DNA of 64,000 nt from the NCBI RefSeq assembly GCF_000269985.1, contig NC_016109.1:6413001-6477000 (forward strand). The letters run 5' to 3'. Numbering within the stretch: the first letter of the stretch is position 1; every line of letters begins with the position of its first letter. The translations under genes and the position numbers were made by a program. Shown piece by piece: positions 8,905 to 19,359 of this stretch. The stretch comes from Kitasatospora setae KM-6054. Its GTDB lineage: Bacteria; Actinomycetota; Actinomycetes; Streptomycetales; Streptomycetaceae. The notes beneath the pieces were generated by a model. The model saw only the letters and a program-made list of their open reading frames with translations. It made no database searches and was not told the DNA's origin.

Positions 8905-10851
8905 TCAGCCGGACGACAGGTTGAGGCCGCCCGCCGCGGTCAGCCGCAGCGCGGTGTCGATCAGCGGGACGTGGCTGAACGCCTGCGGGAAGTTGCCGAC
9001 CTGGCGGCGGGCCCGCGGGTCCCACTCCTCGGCGAGCAGCCCGACGTCGTTGCGCAGCGACAGCAGCCGCTCGAACAGCTCGCGGGCCTCGCCGACCCGG
9101 CCGATCATCGCCAGGTCGTCGGCCAGCCAGAACGAGCAGGCCAGGAACGCCCCCTCGTGCCCGGACAGCCCGTCCACATTCACGGCGGTGCTCCCCCGGC
9201 CTTCGTCGTGGGTCGGGTAGCGCAGCACGAAGCCGTCCTCGGTGGCGAGTTCGCGCTGGATCGCCTCGATGGTGCCGATCACCCGCTTGTCGTCCGGCGG
9301 CAGGAAGCCGACCTGCGGGATCAGCAGCAGCGAGGCGTCCAGCTCCTTGCCGCCGTAGTACTGGGTGAAGGTGTTGCGCTGCGGGTCGTAGCCGCGGGCG
9401 CACACGTCGGCGTGGATCTCGGCGCGCAGCGCCGTCCAGCGGGTGATCAGGTCGGTGGGCGGCTCCTCGGACTGGGCGAGCAGCTTGAGGGTGCGGTCGA
9501 CGGCGACCCAGGCCATCACCTTGGAGTGGACGAAGTGCCGGCGCGGGCCGCGGACCTCCCAGATGCCCTCGTCCGGCTCGCGCCAGTGGCCCTCCAGGTA
9601 CTCGATCAGGCGCAGTTGCAGGTGGTGGGCGTGGTCGTGCCGGGACAGGCCGGACATGGTGGCCAGGTGCAGCGCCTCGACGACCTCGCCGTACACGTCG
9701 AGCTGGAGCTGCCCGGCGGCGCCGTTGCCGACCCGGACCGGGCGGGAGCCCTCGTAGCCGGGCAGCCAGTCGAGCTCGGACTCGGTGAGTTCGCGCTCCC
9801 CGGCGATGCCGTACATGATCTGCAGGTTCTCCGGGTCGCCGGCCACCGCGCGCAGCAGCCACTCGCGCCAGGCCCGGGCCTCCTCGCGGTAGCCGGTGCG
9901 CAGCAGCGAGGAGAGGGTGATCGCGGCGTCGCGCAGCCAGGTGTAGCGGTAGTCCCAGTTGCGCTCGCCGCCGAGGTCCTCGGGCAGCGAGGTGGTGGGG
10001 GCGGCGACGATGCCGCCGGTGGGGGCGTAGGTGAGCGCCTTGAGGGTGATCAGCGAGCGGACCACGGCCTCCCGGTAGGGGCCCTGGTAGGTGCACTGGG
10101 CGACCCACTCGCGCCAGAACCGCTCGGTGGAGGCGAGCGCGCCCTCGGCGTCCGGCGGGGCCGGGGCGGGCTCGTGCGAGGCCTTCCAGGTCAGGCCGAA
10201 GGCGATCCGCTGGCCCGCGGTGACGGTGAAGTCGGCGTACGTGGTCAGGTCGCGCCCGTACGTCTCGGCGTGGCCGTCCAGCCAGACCGAGTCGGGCCCG
10301 GCCACGGCGACGGTGCGCTGCCCGGCCTCCGGGTGCTCGACCCGGTGCACCCAGGGGACGACCCGGCCGTAGCTGAAGCGCATCCGCACCGCCGAGCGCA
10401 TCCGGACGGTGCCGGCCAGGCCCTCGACGATCCGGACCATCTGCGGGACGTCGGGCGTGCCGAGCAGGTGGCGCGGCGGCATGAAGTCGATCACCCGGAC
10501 GGTGCCGCCCTGGGTGTCCCACTCCTGCTCCAGCACCAGCGAGTCGCCCCGGTAGCGGCGCCGGTCGCAGGGCAGCGCGGGGGCGGCGGCGGTGACCGGC
10601 GGGATCCGCAGCTCCCCGGTGTCGAGCAGGCCGGCCCGGGGCCGGTCGGCGGGCGCCGGCGGCGGCGGCTCGACCGGCAGCGCGGGGCCGATCCGCCAGA
10701 AGCCGTGCTCGTCGGTGCCCAGCAGCCCGGCGAAGACCGCGGGCGAGTCGAACCGGGGCAGGCACAGCCAGTCGACCGCGCCGTCCCGGCTGACCAGCGC
10801 GGCGGTCTGCATGTCCCCGATCAGCGCGTAGTCCTCGATGCGACCGGCCAT
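8905..10851 (-). CDS. glycoside hydrolase family 15 protein
   Basis: A 648-residue cytosolic GH15 protein (glucoamylase or trehalase-like). The N-terminus MAGRIEDYALIGDMQTAALV is the standard start of the actinobacterial subfamily, and GGERNWDYRYTWLRDAA carries the conserved active-site region. No signal peptide is seen. Actinobacterial members of this subfamily include trehalases, so alpha,alpha-trehalose is a possible substrate alongside malto-oligosaccharides. The ATG is preceded by GGAGCACC. It is convergent with the glycosyltransferase and divergent from pyrG. Confidence 0.92.
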   Translation of the reverse strand: MAGRIEDYALIGDMQTAALVSRDGAVDWLCLPRFDSPAVFAGLLGTDEHGFWRIGPALPVEPPPPAPADRPRAGLLDTGELRIPPVTAAAPALPCDRRRYRGDSLVLEQEWDTQGGTVRVIDFMPPRHLLGTPDVPQMVRIVEGLAGTVRMRSAVRMRFSYGRVVPWVHRVEHPEAGQRTVAVAGPDSVWLDGHAETYGRDLTTYADFTVTAGQRIAFGLTWKASHEPAPAPPDAEGALASTERFWREWVAQCTYQGPYREAVVRSLITLKALTYAPTGGIVAAPTTSLPEDLGGERNWDYRYTWLRDAAITLSSLLRTGYREEARAWREWLLRAVAGDPENLQIMYGIAGERELTESELDWLPGYEGSRPVRVGNGAAGQLQLDVYGEVVEALHLATMSGLSRHDHAHHLQLRLIEYLEGHWREPDEGIWEVRGPRRHFVHSKVMAWVAVDRTLKLLAQSEEPPTDLITRWTALRAEIHADVCARGYDPQRNTFTQYYGGKELDASLLLIPQVGFLPPDDKRVIGTIEAIQRELATEDGFVLRYPTHDEGRGSTAVNVDGLSGHEGAFLACSFWLADDLAMIGRVGEARELFERLLSLRNDVGLLAEEWDPRARRQVGNFPQAFSHVPLIDTALRLTAAGGLNLSSG

Positions 10852-11248
10852 GGTGCTCCGTTCCGTGCGGGCCCCGCGGCGGTCGGGCGCGCACGGGTCG
10901 GGCGGGGGGCTCCTCGGGAGGGGGCGTCCCGGGGTCCGGGTTCCCGGAGGCCCGGGACCCCGGGAGGGGATTGTCGACTTCGAGCAGAATACGTGGATCC
11001 GGGGGGTTGGGCCGCTTTCGCGCGCGCCGCCCGCCGCCCGCGCGCGCCGCCCGCCCTACCGGGCAACCCCCGTCCGAGCAGCCCCGATGCGCCGTCCGGC
11101 CGACCCGTCCGGGGCCGGTGCACCCGGACGCGGGCGAGCACTCGCCGGGGCACTGATACGCTGGTATCCCGTGGAACTGGTGGGAACGAGGGCCGGGAGC
11201 CCCTCCACCGGCGTCACCCTCCGACACGCGACCCACGGGAGCCCCCTC
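10852..11248. other. divergent intergenic region GH15 / pyrG
   Basis: 397 bp without a supportable gene. The middle is GC-rich and Pro/Arg/Ala-like in all frames. Near the pyrG side, the sequence GATACGCT followed by GGTATCCC (about 11155–11170) could hold a -10 element (TACGCT), with translation starting about 80 bases downstream. No CTP-attenuation-style initial transcribed GGGC run is obvious. Confidence 0.4.
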
Positions 11249-12919
<1,671 letters not shown>

Positions 12920-12946
12920 CCGGCCCGATCGCCCGTTCGACCGAAC

Positions 12947-12972
12947 GCCCGCCGGGGATCCTCCCGGCGGGC
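12947..12972 (+). terminator. hairpin after pyrG
   Basis: GCCCGCCGGG / CCCGGCGGGC, a perfect 10-bp stem with loop GATCCT, begins 27 bases after the pyrG stop. Confidence 0.7.
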
Positions 12973-13039
12973 GCTTCGGCGTGTCGCGGGGGCGGCGTCC
13001 GGTAGATTACGTCTATCTGACGAGAAGGGGTGGTGTCCG

Positions 13040-13663
13040 GTGGTCGGCATTCAGGACAGGGCCGAGGAGTGGGACGTCCGGGACGGGGTCACGCCGTTCC
13101 GCGGCAAGGTGACCGGCGTGCGCAGCGAGCAGGTCAGGATGCCCGACGGCAGCTGGGCCCAGCGCGACTACCAGCTGCACCCCGGATCGGTCGCCGTGCT
13201 CGCCCTCGACGAGGAGGGCCGCGTCCTCGCCCAGCGCCAGTACCGGCACCCCGTCCGGCACCGGCTCTGGGAGCTGCCCGCCGGACTGCTCGACGTCCCC
13301 GGCGAGAACCCGCTGCACGCGGCGCAGCGGGAGCTCTTCGAGGAGGCGCACCGCAAGGCAGCCCACTGGAGCGTCCTGGTCGACTTCTACACCTCGCCCG
13401 GCGGCAGCGACGAGGCGGTCCGGCTGTTCCTGGCGACCGGGCTCTCCGAGGCCGAGGAGGAGCGCTACGCGGCGCACGGCGAGGAGCTGGAGCTGGAGAC
13501 CGCCTGGGTGCCGCTCGACGAGCTGGTGGCCCTGGTGCTGGCCGGCGAACTGCACAACCCGACCCTGGTCACCGGCGTGCTGGCGCTCAGCGCCGCGCGC
13601 GCCCGGGGCGCGGTCGACACGCTGCGGCCGGCCGACGCGGAGTGGCCGGCCCGGCCGTTCTGA
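13040..13663 (+). CDS. Nudix hydrolase (ADP-ribose pyrophosphatase type)
   Basis: A 207-residue Nudix-fold hydrolase of the ADP-ribose pyrophosphatase group. It probably splits ADP-ribose or similar nucleoside diphosphate sugars with Mg2+. The Nudix box is GLLDVPGENPL followed by REL-FEEAH. It keeps E-x7-REL-x-EE, but the usual final Gly is His, and the first Gly is one residue further away than in the textbook pattern. PAGLLDVPGE is typical of the ADPRase subgroup. The GTG start at 13040 is preceded by GAAGGGG. It sits between pyrG and an NTPase/TPR gene, with a perfect palindromic terminator behind it. Confidence 0.9.
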   Translation: MVGIQDRAEEWDVRDGVTPFRGKVTGVRSEQVRMPDGSWAQRDYQLHPGSVAVLALDEEGRVLAQRQYRHPVRHRLWELPAGLLDVPGENPLHAAQRELFEEAHRKAAHWSVLVDFYTSPGGSDEAVRLFLATGLSEAEEERYAAHGEELELETAWVPLDELVALVLAGELHNPTLVTGVLALSAARARGAVDTLRPADAEWPARPF

Positions 13664-13676
13664 GCGCGGCCGTTCT

Positions 13677-13708
13677 GAGCCGCGGTGCCCGGCCGGGCAC
13701 CGCGGCTC
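13677..13708 (+). terminator. perfect 32-bp palindrome after the Nudix gene
   Basis: GAGCCGCGGTGCCCGG followed directly by its exact reverse complement, 14 bases after the stop codon. It forms a long GC hairpin. Confidence 0.75.
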
Positions 13709-13848
13709 GCACGGCTTCGGCCGGCGGGGTGATTCGGCGGTTGGTCATACCGGGGCGTCCGGGCGGGGCGGGGTGGGCGAACTACGCTTCGCGGACAGGG
13801 CCCGGTGGGCGGGTCCGGGGCGCTGGGCGACGGGTCGGGAGTGGCGCG

Positions 13849-15744
13849 GTGGCGAGGCAGACGGCGGTGGTGGTCGAGGCGGCCGGGATCTTCGACGCGC
13901 TGCCCGCGGGGGCTCGTCCGTTCGCGGGGCGCGGCGCGGAGCTGGCGGCGCTCGGGGTGGCCGCCGGGCGGCCCGCGCCGGGGCGCGGGCGGCTGCTGGT
14001 GCTGGCCGGCCGGCCGGGCTCCGGGCGGACCGCGCTCGCGGTGCGCTGGGCCAGGTCGGTGGCGGGCGACTACCCGGACGGGCTGCTGTACGCGCGGCTG
14101 TCCGCGCCGGACGGCGGACGGGTCGGGGCCGGGCGGGCCGCCCGGCTGCTGCTGGACCAGCTGGGGGAGCGGCCCGGCGCGGCGCTGCTGCCCGGCGCGG
14201 CCGAGGAGGACCCGGCCTGCGAGGCGCTGCGCGAGGCGCTCGGGCAGCGCCGGGCGCTGGTGCTGCTGGACGACGTGAAGGACGCCGGGCAGGTGTGGCC
14301 GCTGCTGGCCGAGAAGACGTCCTCGCTGCTGCTGGCGACCACCTCGGGGCCGCTGACGGGCATCGACGGGATCGACCCGGTCATCCTCGGCGGGATGGAC
14401 CACCGGGCGGCCGTCGAGCTGGTGGGCGAACTGGTCGGCGGCACCCGGGTCTCCTGCGACCCGGTCGGCGCCGCCGACCTGGCCGAGGCGTGCGCCAACC
14501 GCCCGGCCGCGCTGCGGCTGGTCGCGGGCTGGCTGCGGAGCGAGGCCCGGCTGGCCGTGACGGACGCCGCCGCCCGGCTGCGCGAGGTCCCGCCGCCGGC
14601 GCCGGCGGCGGTGGAGGGGCCGGTCAAGCCGGCCGACCCGGACCGGGAGACCGTGCCGGTGGTGGAGGGCGACCCGCTGCGCGGCGCGTTCGAGCTGGCC
14701 TACCGGCGGCTGCCCGCGGCGCGCGCCCGGCTGCTGCGGCTGTGCACCCTCGCCCCGGGCCAGCAGGTCGACCTGCGGACCGCGTCCGCGCTGGTCGGCT
14801 GCCCGGCCCCGGAGGCGGGCGGCTCGCTGGCGGCGCTGGCCGAGCTGGAGCTGCTGGAGCGCGAGCCGGACGCCGCGGACGGCACCGAGCGCTACCGCGT
14901 CCCCGGCCGGCTGTACGGGCGGCTGGTCGAGCTGCGCGCCGAGCTGGACCGCCCGTCCGAGGTGGAGCTGGCCCGGGCCCGGCTGCTGGAGCGGCTGGTG
15001 CGGCTGGTCGACTCGGCGCGGCTGCTGCTCGACCCGGCGGCCGGCCCCAACCCCGACCCGCTGCCCGGGCCGCTGCGGCTGCGCACCGCCGCGCACGCCG
15101 AGGGCTGGCTGCGCGGCGAGCGCGAGCAGCTGCTGGCCGCCGTCGCCGACGCCGTCGGCCAGGGCGACCTGGACGGCTCCGCCGGCCGGCTGGTCACCGC
15201 CCTGCTGCGCGCCCTGCCGCTGACCGGCGAGGCCGCCCCCGCCGACCTGCACGCCCTGCACGAGTCGGTGCTGAAGGTCGCCGAGCGGCAGGGCAACCCG
15301 CGCCGGGCCGCCGCCGCGCTGCTCAACCTCGGCGACCTGCAGGCCGCCGCCGGCCGCTGGGAGCAGGCCGGCGAGCGCTACCGGGCGGCCGTCGAGCTGG
15401 CCCGGGGGGCGGGCGACGAGCCGGGCTGCGCCCGCGCGCTGGAGGGCGTCGGCCACGGGCACCGGGCGCTCGGCGACCCGCTGCGCGCCGCCGACGCGTA
15501 CGGGCGGGCGCTGGTGCTGCGGCAGGCGCTCGGCGACCAGCCGGCCGAGGCCCGGCTGCTGGTGCGCCTCGCGGAGGCGCACGCCGGGCTGCGGCGCTTC
15601 GAGGAGGCGCTGCGCGAGTACCGCTCGGCGGCCGCGGTGCTGCGCCGGACCGGGGACGCGCGGGGCGAGCGGGAGGTCGAGGCGCTGGCCGCCCGGCTGC
15701 GCCGGCACCTCGGCCGGGAGGGCTTCCGCCCGCTTTCGGAGTAG
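13849..15744 (+). CDS. NTPase (NB-ARC/STAND-like) with TPR repeats
   Basis: A protein of about 631 residues with the layout of AfsR/SARP-type proteins minus the DNA-binding domain. A P-loop-like GRPGSGRT lies at about 54–61, Walker B-like ALVLLDDVKD at about 136–145, a winged-helix-like linker at about 290–370 and TPR-type helical repeats at about 480–610 (AAALLNLGDLQAAAGRWEQ and the following copy). The usual Walker A lysine is replaced by arginine, so ATP hydrolysis may be weak or absent. GTG 13849 has GGGAG 7 bases upstream. It follows the Nudix gene and precedes ald, as in other streptomycetes. A signalling or scaffold role is inferred. Confidence 0.78.
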   Translation: MARQTAVVVEAAGIFDALPAGARPFAGRGAELAALGVAAGRPAPGRGRLLVLAGRPGSGRTALAVRWARSVAGDYPDGLLYARLSAPDGGRVGAGRAARLLLDQLGERPGAALLPGAAEEDPACEALREALGQRRALVLLDDVKDAGQVWPLLAEKTSSLLLATTSGPLTGIDGIDPVILGGMDHRAAVELVGELVGGTRVSCDPVGAADLAEACANRPAALRLVAGWLRSEARLAVTDAAARLREVPPPAPAAVEGPVKPADPDRETVPVVEGDPLRGAFELAYRRLPAARARLLRLCTLAPGQQVDLRTASALVGCPAPEAGGSLAALAELELLEREPDAADGTERYRVPGRLYGRLVELRAELDRPSEVELARARLLERLVRLVDSARLLLDPAAGPNPDPLPGPLRLRTAAHAEGWLRGEREQLLAAVADAVGQGDLDGSAGRLVTALLRALPLTGEAAPADLHALHESVLKVAERQGNPRRAAAALLNLGDLQAAAGRWEQAGERYRAAVELARGAGDEPGCARALEGVGHGHRALGDPLRAADAYGRALVLRQALGDQPAEARLLVRLAEAHAGLRRFEEALREYRSAAAVLRRTGDARGEREVEALAARLRRHLGREGFRPLSE

Positions 15745-15809
15745 TGTCGTAAGTACGGAGTTCGTCACGCAATGTGGCTTCCAGGGGCCTACAAGCCTAC
15801 GAACCTGCC

Positions 15810-15826
15810 AATGGGCCCGGCCCATT
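15810..15826. promoter_or_regulatory. palindromic operator candidate upstream of ald
   Basis: AATGGGC-CCG-GCCCATT, a perfect inverted repeat, lies 17 bp upstream of the -35 of the predicted ald promoter. Alanine dehydrogenase genes are often under Lrp/AsnC-type (AldR) control. Which protein binds here is not visible. Confidence 0.45.
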
Positions 15827-15842
15827 TGGTCACTTTGGAAGG

Positions 15843-15871
15843 CTGACACGCCGACTCGGCTTCATTACACT
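15843..15871 (+). promoter_or_regulatory. vegetative-type promoter of ald
   Basis: CTGACA (15843–15848), a 17-bp spacer and TACACT (15866–15871) match the main streptomycete sigma factor consensus. This implies an untranslated leader of about 105 bases before the GTG start. Confidence 0.6.
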
Positions 15872-15984
15872 CGAACTCAGTCGCGCATAGATCTATGCAC
15901 CGGCCTGTCCGTTGTGCCCTTCATGTGCGTCGCCGCCGGGTTCCCCCCGGTAGGTATCCCGATGGCAAGAGGACGTGTTTATCC

Positions 15985-17100
15985 GTGAAGGTCGGCATCC
16001 CCCGCGAGGTCAAGAACCACGAGTACCGCGTGGCCATCACGCCGGCCGGCGTGCACGAGCTGGTCCGCAACGGGCACGAGGTCGTCATCGAGGACAACGC
16101 CGGCGTCGGCTCCTCGATCCCCAACGAGGAGTACGTGGCCGCCGGCGCGACCATCCTCCCCACCGCCGACGAGGTGTGGGCCGCGGCCGACATGATCCTC
16201 AAGGTCAAGGAGCCCATCGCCTCCGAGTACCACCGGCTGCGCAAGGGCCAGACCCTCTTCACCTACCTGCACCTGGCCGCCGACCGGGCCGGCACCGACG
16301 CGCTGGTCGCCTCCGGCACCACCGCGATCGCCTACGAGACCGTGCAGCTGCCCAACGGCGCGCTGCCGCTGCTCGCCCCGATGTCCGAGGTCGCGGGCCG
16401 CCTCGCCCCGCAGGTCGGCTCCTACCACCTGATGCGTCCGACCGGCGGCCGCGGCGTGCTGCCCGGCGGCGTGCCCGGCACCCACCCGGCCAAGGCGGTC
16501 GTCATCGGCGGCGGCGTCTCCGGCTGGCACGCGGCCACCATCGCCATCGGCATGGGCTACGACGTGACCCTGCTCGACCGCGACATCAACAAGCTGCGCG
16601 AGGCCGACAAGATCTTCGGCAACAAGATCAAGGCGATCGTCTCCAACTCCTTCGAGCTGGAGAAGGCCGTCATCGAGGCCGACCTGGTCATCGGCGCCGT
16701 GCTGATCCCGGGCGCCAAGGCCCCCAAGCTGGTCACCAACGAGCTGGTCTCCCGGATGAAGCCGGGCTCCGTGCTCGTCGACATCGCGATCGACCAGGGC
16801 GGCTGCTTCGAGGACTCGCACCCGACCACCCACGCCGAGCCGACCTTCCAGGTCCACAACTCGGTCTTCTACTGCGTGGCCAACATGCCGGGCGCCGTCC
16901 CGAACACCTCCACCTACGCGCTCACCAACGCGACCCTGCCGTACGTGGTCGAGCTGGCCAACCGCGGCTGGAAGGACGCGCTGCGCCGCGACGCCGCGCT
17001 CGCCAAGGGCCTGAACGTGCACGAGGGCCAGATCACCTTCCCGGCCGTCGCCGAGGCCTTCGGCCTGGAGTCGGTCTCCCTGGAGAGCGTCCTCGCCTGA
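15985..17100 (+). CDS. ald: alanine dehydrogenase
   Basis: A 371-residue NAD-dependent L-alanine dehydrogenase (L-alanine to pyruvate plus ammonium), the standard family length. The N-terminus VKVGIPREVKNHEYRVAITP carries the substrate-binding residues. KVKEP and HLAAD are present, and the Rossmann motif GGGVSGWHAA lies at about 176–185. IDQGGCFEDSHPTTH contains the conserved C-terminal active-site Asp. The GTG start gives the usual family N-terminus, with AGAGGA 11 bases upstream. It has its own promoter and upstream palindrome and a hairpin behind it. Confidence 0.97.
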   Translation: MKVGIPREVKNHEYRVAITPAGVHELVRNGHEVVIEDNAGVGSSIPNEEYVAAGATILPTADEVWAAADMILKVKEPIASEYHRLRKGQTLFTYLHLAADRAGTDALVASGTTAIAYETVQLPNGALPLLAPMSEVAGRLAPQVGSYHLMRPTGGRGVLPGGVPGTHPAKAVVIGGGVSGWHAATIAIGMGYDVTLLDRDINKLREADKIFGNKIKAIVSNSFELEKAVIEADLVIGAVLIPGAKAPKLVTNELVSRMKPGSVLVDIAIDQGGCFEDSHPTTHAEPTFQVHNSVFYCVANMPGAVPNTSTYALTNATLPYVVELANRGWKDALRRDAALAKGLNVHEGQITFPAVAEAFGLESVSLESVLA

Positions 17101-17119
17101 CGCCCCCTCACCCGCTGTC

Positions 17120-17153
17120 GCCCCCGGCCGTCCTTCCCCTTCGCGCCGGGGGC
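17120..17153 (+). terminator. hairpin after ald
   Basis: GCCCCCGGC / GCCGGGGGC, a 9-bp stem with a 16-nt loop, lies 20 bases after the ald stop. Confidence 0.5.
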
Positions 17154-17403
17154 TTCGGCATGCCCGCGCGGCGGCCGGGGCACGGCCGGGGGACGGCCGG
17201 GTGGCAGCCGGGGGACGGGCGGGGGAACGGGGGGATGTCGGGCGGGTGACCTCCGGCGGTCAATCCCGGTGCGGTTTGTCACCCGCTCTGTCGACAAGGA
17301 CACCTGACGGGCCCTCACGGCCCGGCGCCCGCGCGGAAACGTTAGGGTCGTCTCTTGACACGGGGTGGGTGAACGGCCGACACAAGCGGCCCACTACCGT
17401 GGA
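17154..17403. other. gene-free part of the ald / parA gap
   Basis: No gene was found. The first part repeats GGCCGGG/GACGGCCGGG-like units (about 17171–17235). A good -35 box TTGACA lies at 17355–17360, but nothing close to a -10 consensus sits 16–18 bp behind it. Confidence 0.4.
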
Positions 17404-17408
17404 TTGTG

Positions 17409-17438
17409 TTGCTGCCAATGCCCGAAACGGCCTAGAGT
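17409..17438 (+). promoter_or_regulatory. candidate promoter of the parA–scpAB cluster
   Basis: TTGCTG (17409–17414), 18-bp spacer, TAGAGT (17433–17438), about 75 bases upstream of the parA start. A second TAGAGT lies at 17478–17483. Confidence 0.45.
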
Positions 17439-17512
17439 CGCAAACCGTTGGCATGCTGCCACGCTGACGAATCGACATAGAGTCCTGGACGTCCAAGGAG
17501 GTAAGACGACTT

Positions 17513-18667
17513 GTGAATGAGTCGACATTTGCTCCCGGGGGTGGTCAGCCAGGACTGGCGGAGCTCTCCGCCGGGCAGCCGAACGAGGAAGCCCGGCAGG
17601 CCACGGTGGGCGCGCAGGAGGTCGGCTCGGTCGCGGTCCGCACCTTCGAGGCCCGCCAGAGCGCGGCGGCAGCCGCCACCGACTACGACGCCGACTTCGC
17701 GGCGTACGGCCTGGCCTACAACGAGCTCGGCTACGGGCCCTACGACGACCCGGACGCCGAGTACGAGCCCGACCCCGAGTACGCCGCCACGCTGGCCCCC
17801 GACGCGGCCCGCCAGCGCCGCGAGCGGGTCGGCCCGACCGGCCGGCCGCTGCCGTACTTCCCGATCCCCGCGCCGCTCGCCGAGCACGGCCCCGCGCAGA
17901 TCATCGCGATGTGCAACCAGAAGGGCGGCGTCGGCAAGACCACGTCGACCATCAACCTGGGCGCGGCGCTCGCCGAGTACGGCCGCCGGGTGCTGCTGGT
18001 GGACTTCGACCCGCAGGGCGCCCTCTCGGTCGGCCTCGGCGTCAACCCGATGGAACTCGACGTCACCGTCTACAACCTGCTCATGGAGCGGGGCCTGACG
18101 GCCGACGAGGTGCTGCTGAAGACCGCCATCCCCGGCATGGACCTGCTGCCGTCCAACATCGACCTGTCGGCCGCCGAGGTGCAGCTGGTCAGCGAGGTCG
18201 CCCGCGAGTCGGCGCTGGCCCGCGCGCTCAAGCCGCTGCTGCCCGACTACGACTACGTCATCATCGACTGCCAGCCCTCGCTGGGCCTGCTGACGGTCAA
18301 CGCGCTCACCGCCGCGCACAGCGTCATCGTCCCGCTGGAGTGCGAGTTCTTCGCGCTGCGCGGCGTGGCGCTGCTCACCGAGACCATCGAGAAGGTCTGC
18401 GAGCGGCTCAACCCCGACCTGCGCCTGGACGGCATCCTGGCCACCATGTACGACTCGCGCACCGTGCACTCGCGCGAGGTGCTGGCCCGGGTCGTCGAGG
18501 CGTTCGGCGAGCACGTCTTCCACACCGTCATCGGACGGACCGTCCGGTTCCCGGAGACCACGGTGGCCGGCGAGCCGATCACCACCTACGCCACCAACTC
18601 GGTCGGCGCCGCCGCCTACCGCCAGCTCGCTAGGGAGGTGCTCGACCGGTGCCGCCCCGTCGAGTGA
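17513..18667 (+). CDS. parA: ParA/Soj-family ATPase
   Basis: A 384-residue ParA-type ATPase with a deviant Walker A, KGGVGKTTST, at about 139–148, followed by LLVDFDPQGALSVGLG and the Walker B region YDYVIIDCQPSLGLLT. A poorly conserved acidic N-terminal extension of about 125 residues (with YDDPDAEYEPDPEY) distinguishes it from the oriC-linked ParA. The GTG is preceded by a near-perfect AAGGAGGT 10 bases upstream. The gene overlaps the next one by 19 bp, and scpA/scpB follow, so it probably works in chromosome organisation with the kleisin complex rather than with ParB at oriC. No parS site was found. Confidence 0.93.
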   Translation: MNESTFAPGGGQPGLAELSAGQPNEEARQATVGAQEVGSVAVRTFEARQSAAAAATDYDADFAAYGLAYNELGYGPYDDPDAEYEPDPEYAATLAPDAARQRRERVGPTGRPLPYFPIPAPLAEHGPAQIIAMCNQKGGVGKTTSTINLGAALAEYGRRVLLVDFDPQGALSVGLGVNPMELDVTVYNLLMERGLTADEVLLKTAIPGMDLLPSNIDLSAAEVQLVSEVARESALARALKPLLPDYDYVIIDCQPSLGLLTVNALTAAHSVIVPLECEFFALRGVALLTETIEKVCERLNPDLRLDGILATMYDSRTVHSREVLARVVEAFGEHVFHTVIGRTVRFPETTVAGEPITTYATNSVGAAAYRQLAREVLDRCRPVE

Positions 18668-19191
18668 GCCTCCCCGGGGCCGACGAGCTGTTCCGGGCAA
18701 CCGGCGGAATGGCCCTGTCGCCCTCGCTCGCCCGCAACGGAAACGGCAACGGAACCGGCCCCGCGAACCCCCCGGCCCCCGCGGGGCAGGACGGCCCCGC
18801 GGACGGCCGCACCGCCGACGTCCCGGCCGCCAGGCCGGAAGCCGCCCCGGCGGCCGCCGCGGGGCGCGCGGAGGACCCCGCGGAGGCCGTCCGGCGGGCG
18901 GCCCAGGCCCAGCAGGCCCAGGCGCAGGCCCAGCAGGCCCCCGGCCCGCCCCGGGGCCGCGGACGGCCCCGGCGGCCCTCCGGGCGGGAGCGGCACGACG
19001 AGAAGATCACCGTGTACGTGTCCGCCGAGGAGCTGATGGACCTCGAACACGCCCGGCTGGTGCTGCGCGGCGAGCACGGCCTCGCCGTCGACCGCGGCCG
19101 GATCGTCCGCGAGGCCATCGCGGTGGTGCTGGCGGACATGGAGCAGCGCGGCGAGGCGTCGATCCTGGTGCGCAGGCTGCGCGGCCGCTGA
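18649..19191 (+). CDS. hypothetical protein, ribbon-helix-helix-like C-terminus
   Basis: A 180-residue protein whose GTG start lies inside parA (19-bp overlap, translational coupling). Residues 1 to about 105 are Ala/Pro/Gln-rich and disordered (AQAQQAQAQAQQA). RGRGRPRRPSGRERHD is a basic linker. The last 65 residues (EKITVYVSAEELMDLEHARL, then RGRIVREAIAVVLADMEQRG) look like a ribbon-helix-helix DNA-binding fold. Given the coupling to parA, it may be the DNA- or nucleoid-binding partner of that ATPase, which is my inference. Confidence 0.75.
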   Translation: MPPRRVSLPGADELFRATGGMALSPSLARNGNGNGTGPANPPAPAGQDGPADGRTADVPAARPEAAPAAAAGRAEDPAEAVRRAAQAQQAQAQAQQAPGPPRGRGRPRRPSGRERHDEKITVYVSAEELMDLEHARLVLRGEHGLAVDRGRIVREAIAVVLADMEQRGEASILVRRLRGR

Positions 19192-19275
19192 GGGCTGCCG
19201 CGGGGCGCTGTCGCGGGGGCGCGTCGTGGGCGGGGGTTGGGGCCTGGGGCGCGGTCCGGCCGTGGGTGCCTGGCT

Positions 19276-19297
19276 GGGCGCGCAGTTCCTCGCGCCC
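19276..19297. repeat. dispersed streptomycete hairpin element
   Basis: GGGCGCG CAGTTCCT CGCGCCC followed by CTGGCTGCGCC matches the intergenic stem-loop (GCGCAGTTCC-type) found in very many copies in streptomycete genomes. It lies in the 168-bp gap before scpA. Confidence 0.6.
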
Positions 19298-19359
19298 CTG
19301 GCTGCGCCGTGGGCGGGGGTCGGGGGTGGGGTGGGGGGTTTCTGTCAGAATGGTGCGTT

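Noticed and set aside
17355..17384. TTGACA as the parA promoter
   Set aside because: The -35 is perfect, but no TA-N3-T lies 16–18 bp downstream.
17404..17512. A parS site near parA
   Set aside because: No GTTTCACGTGAAAC-like 14-mer is present here or elsewhere that I could see.
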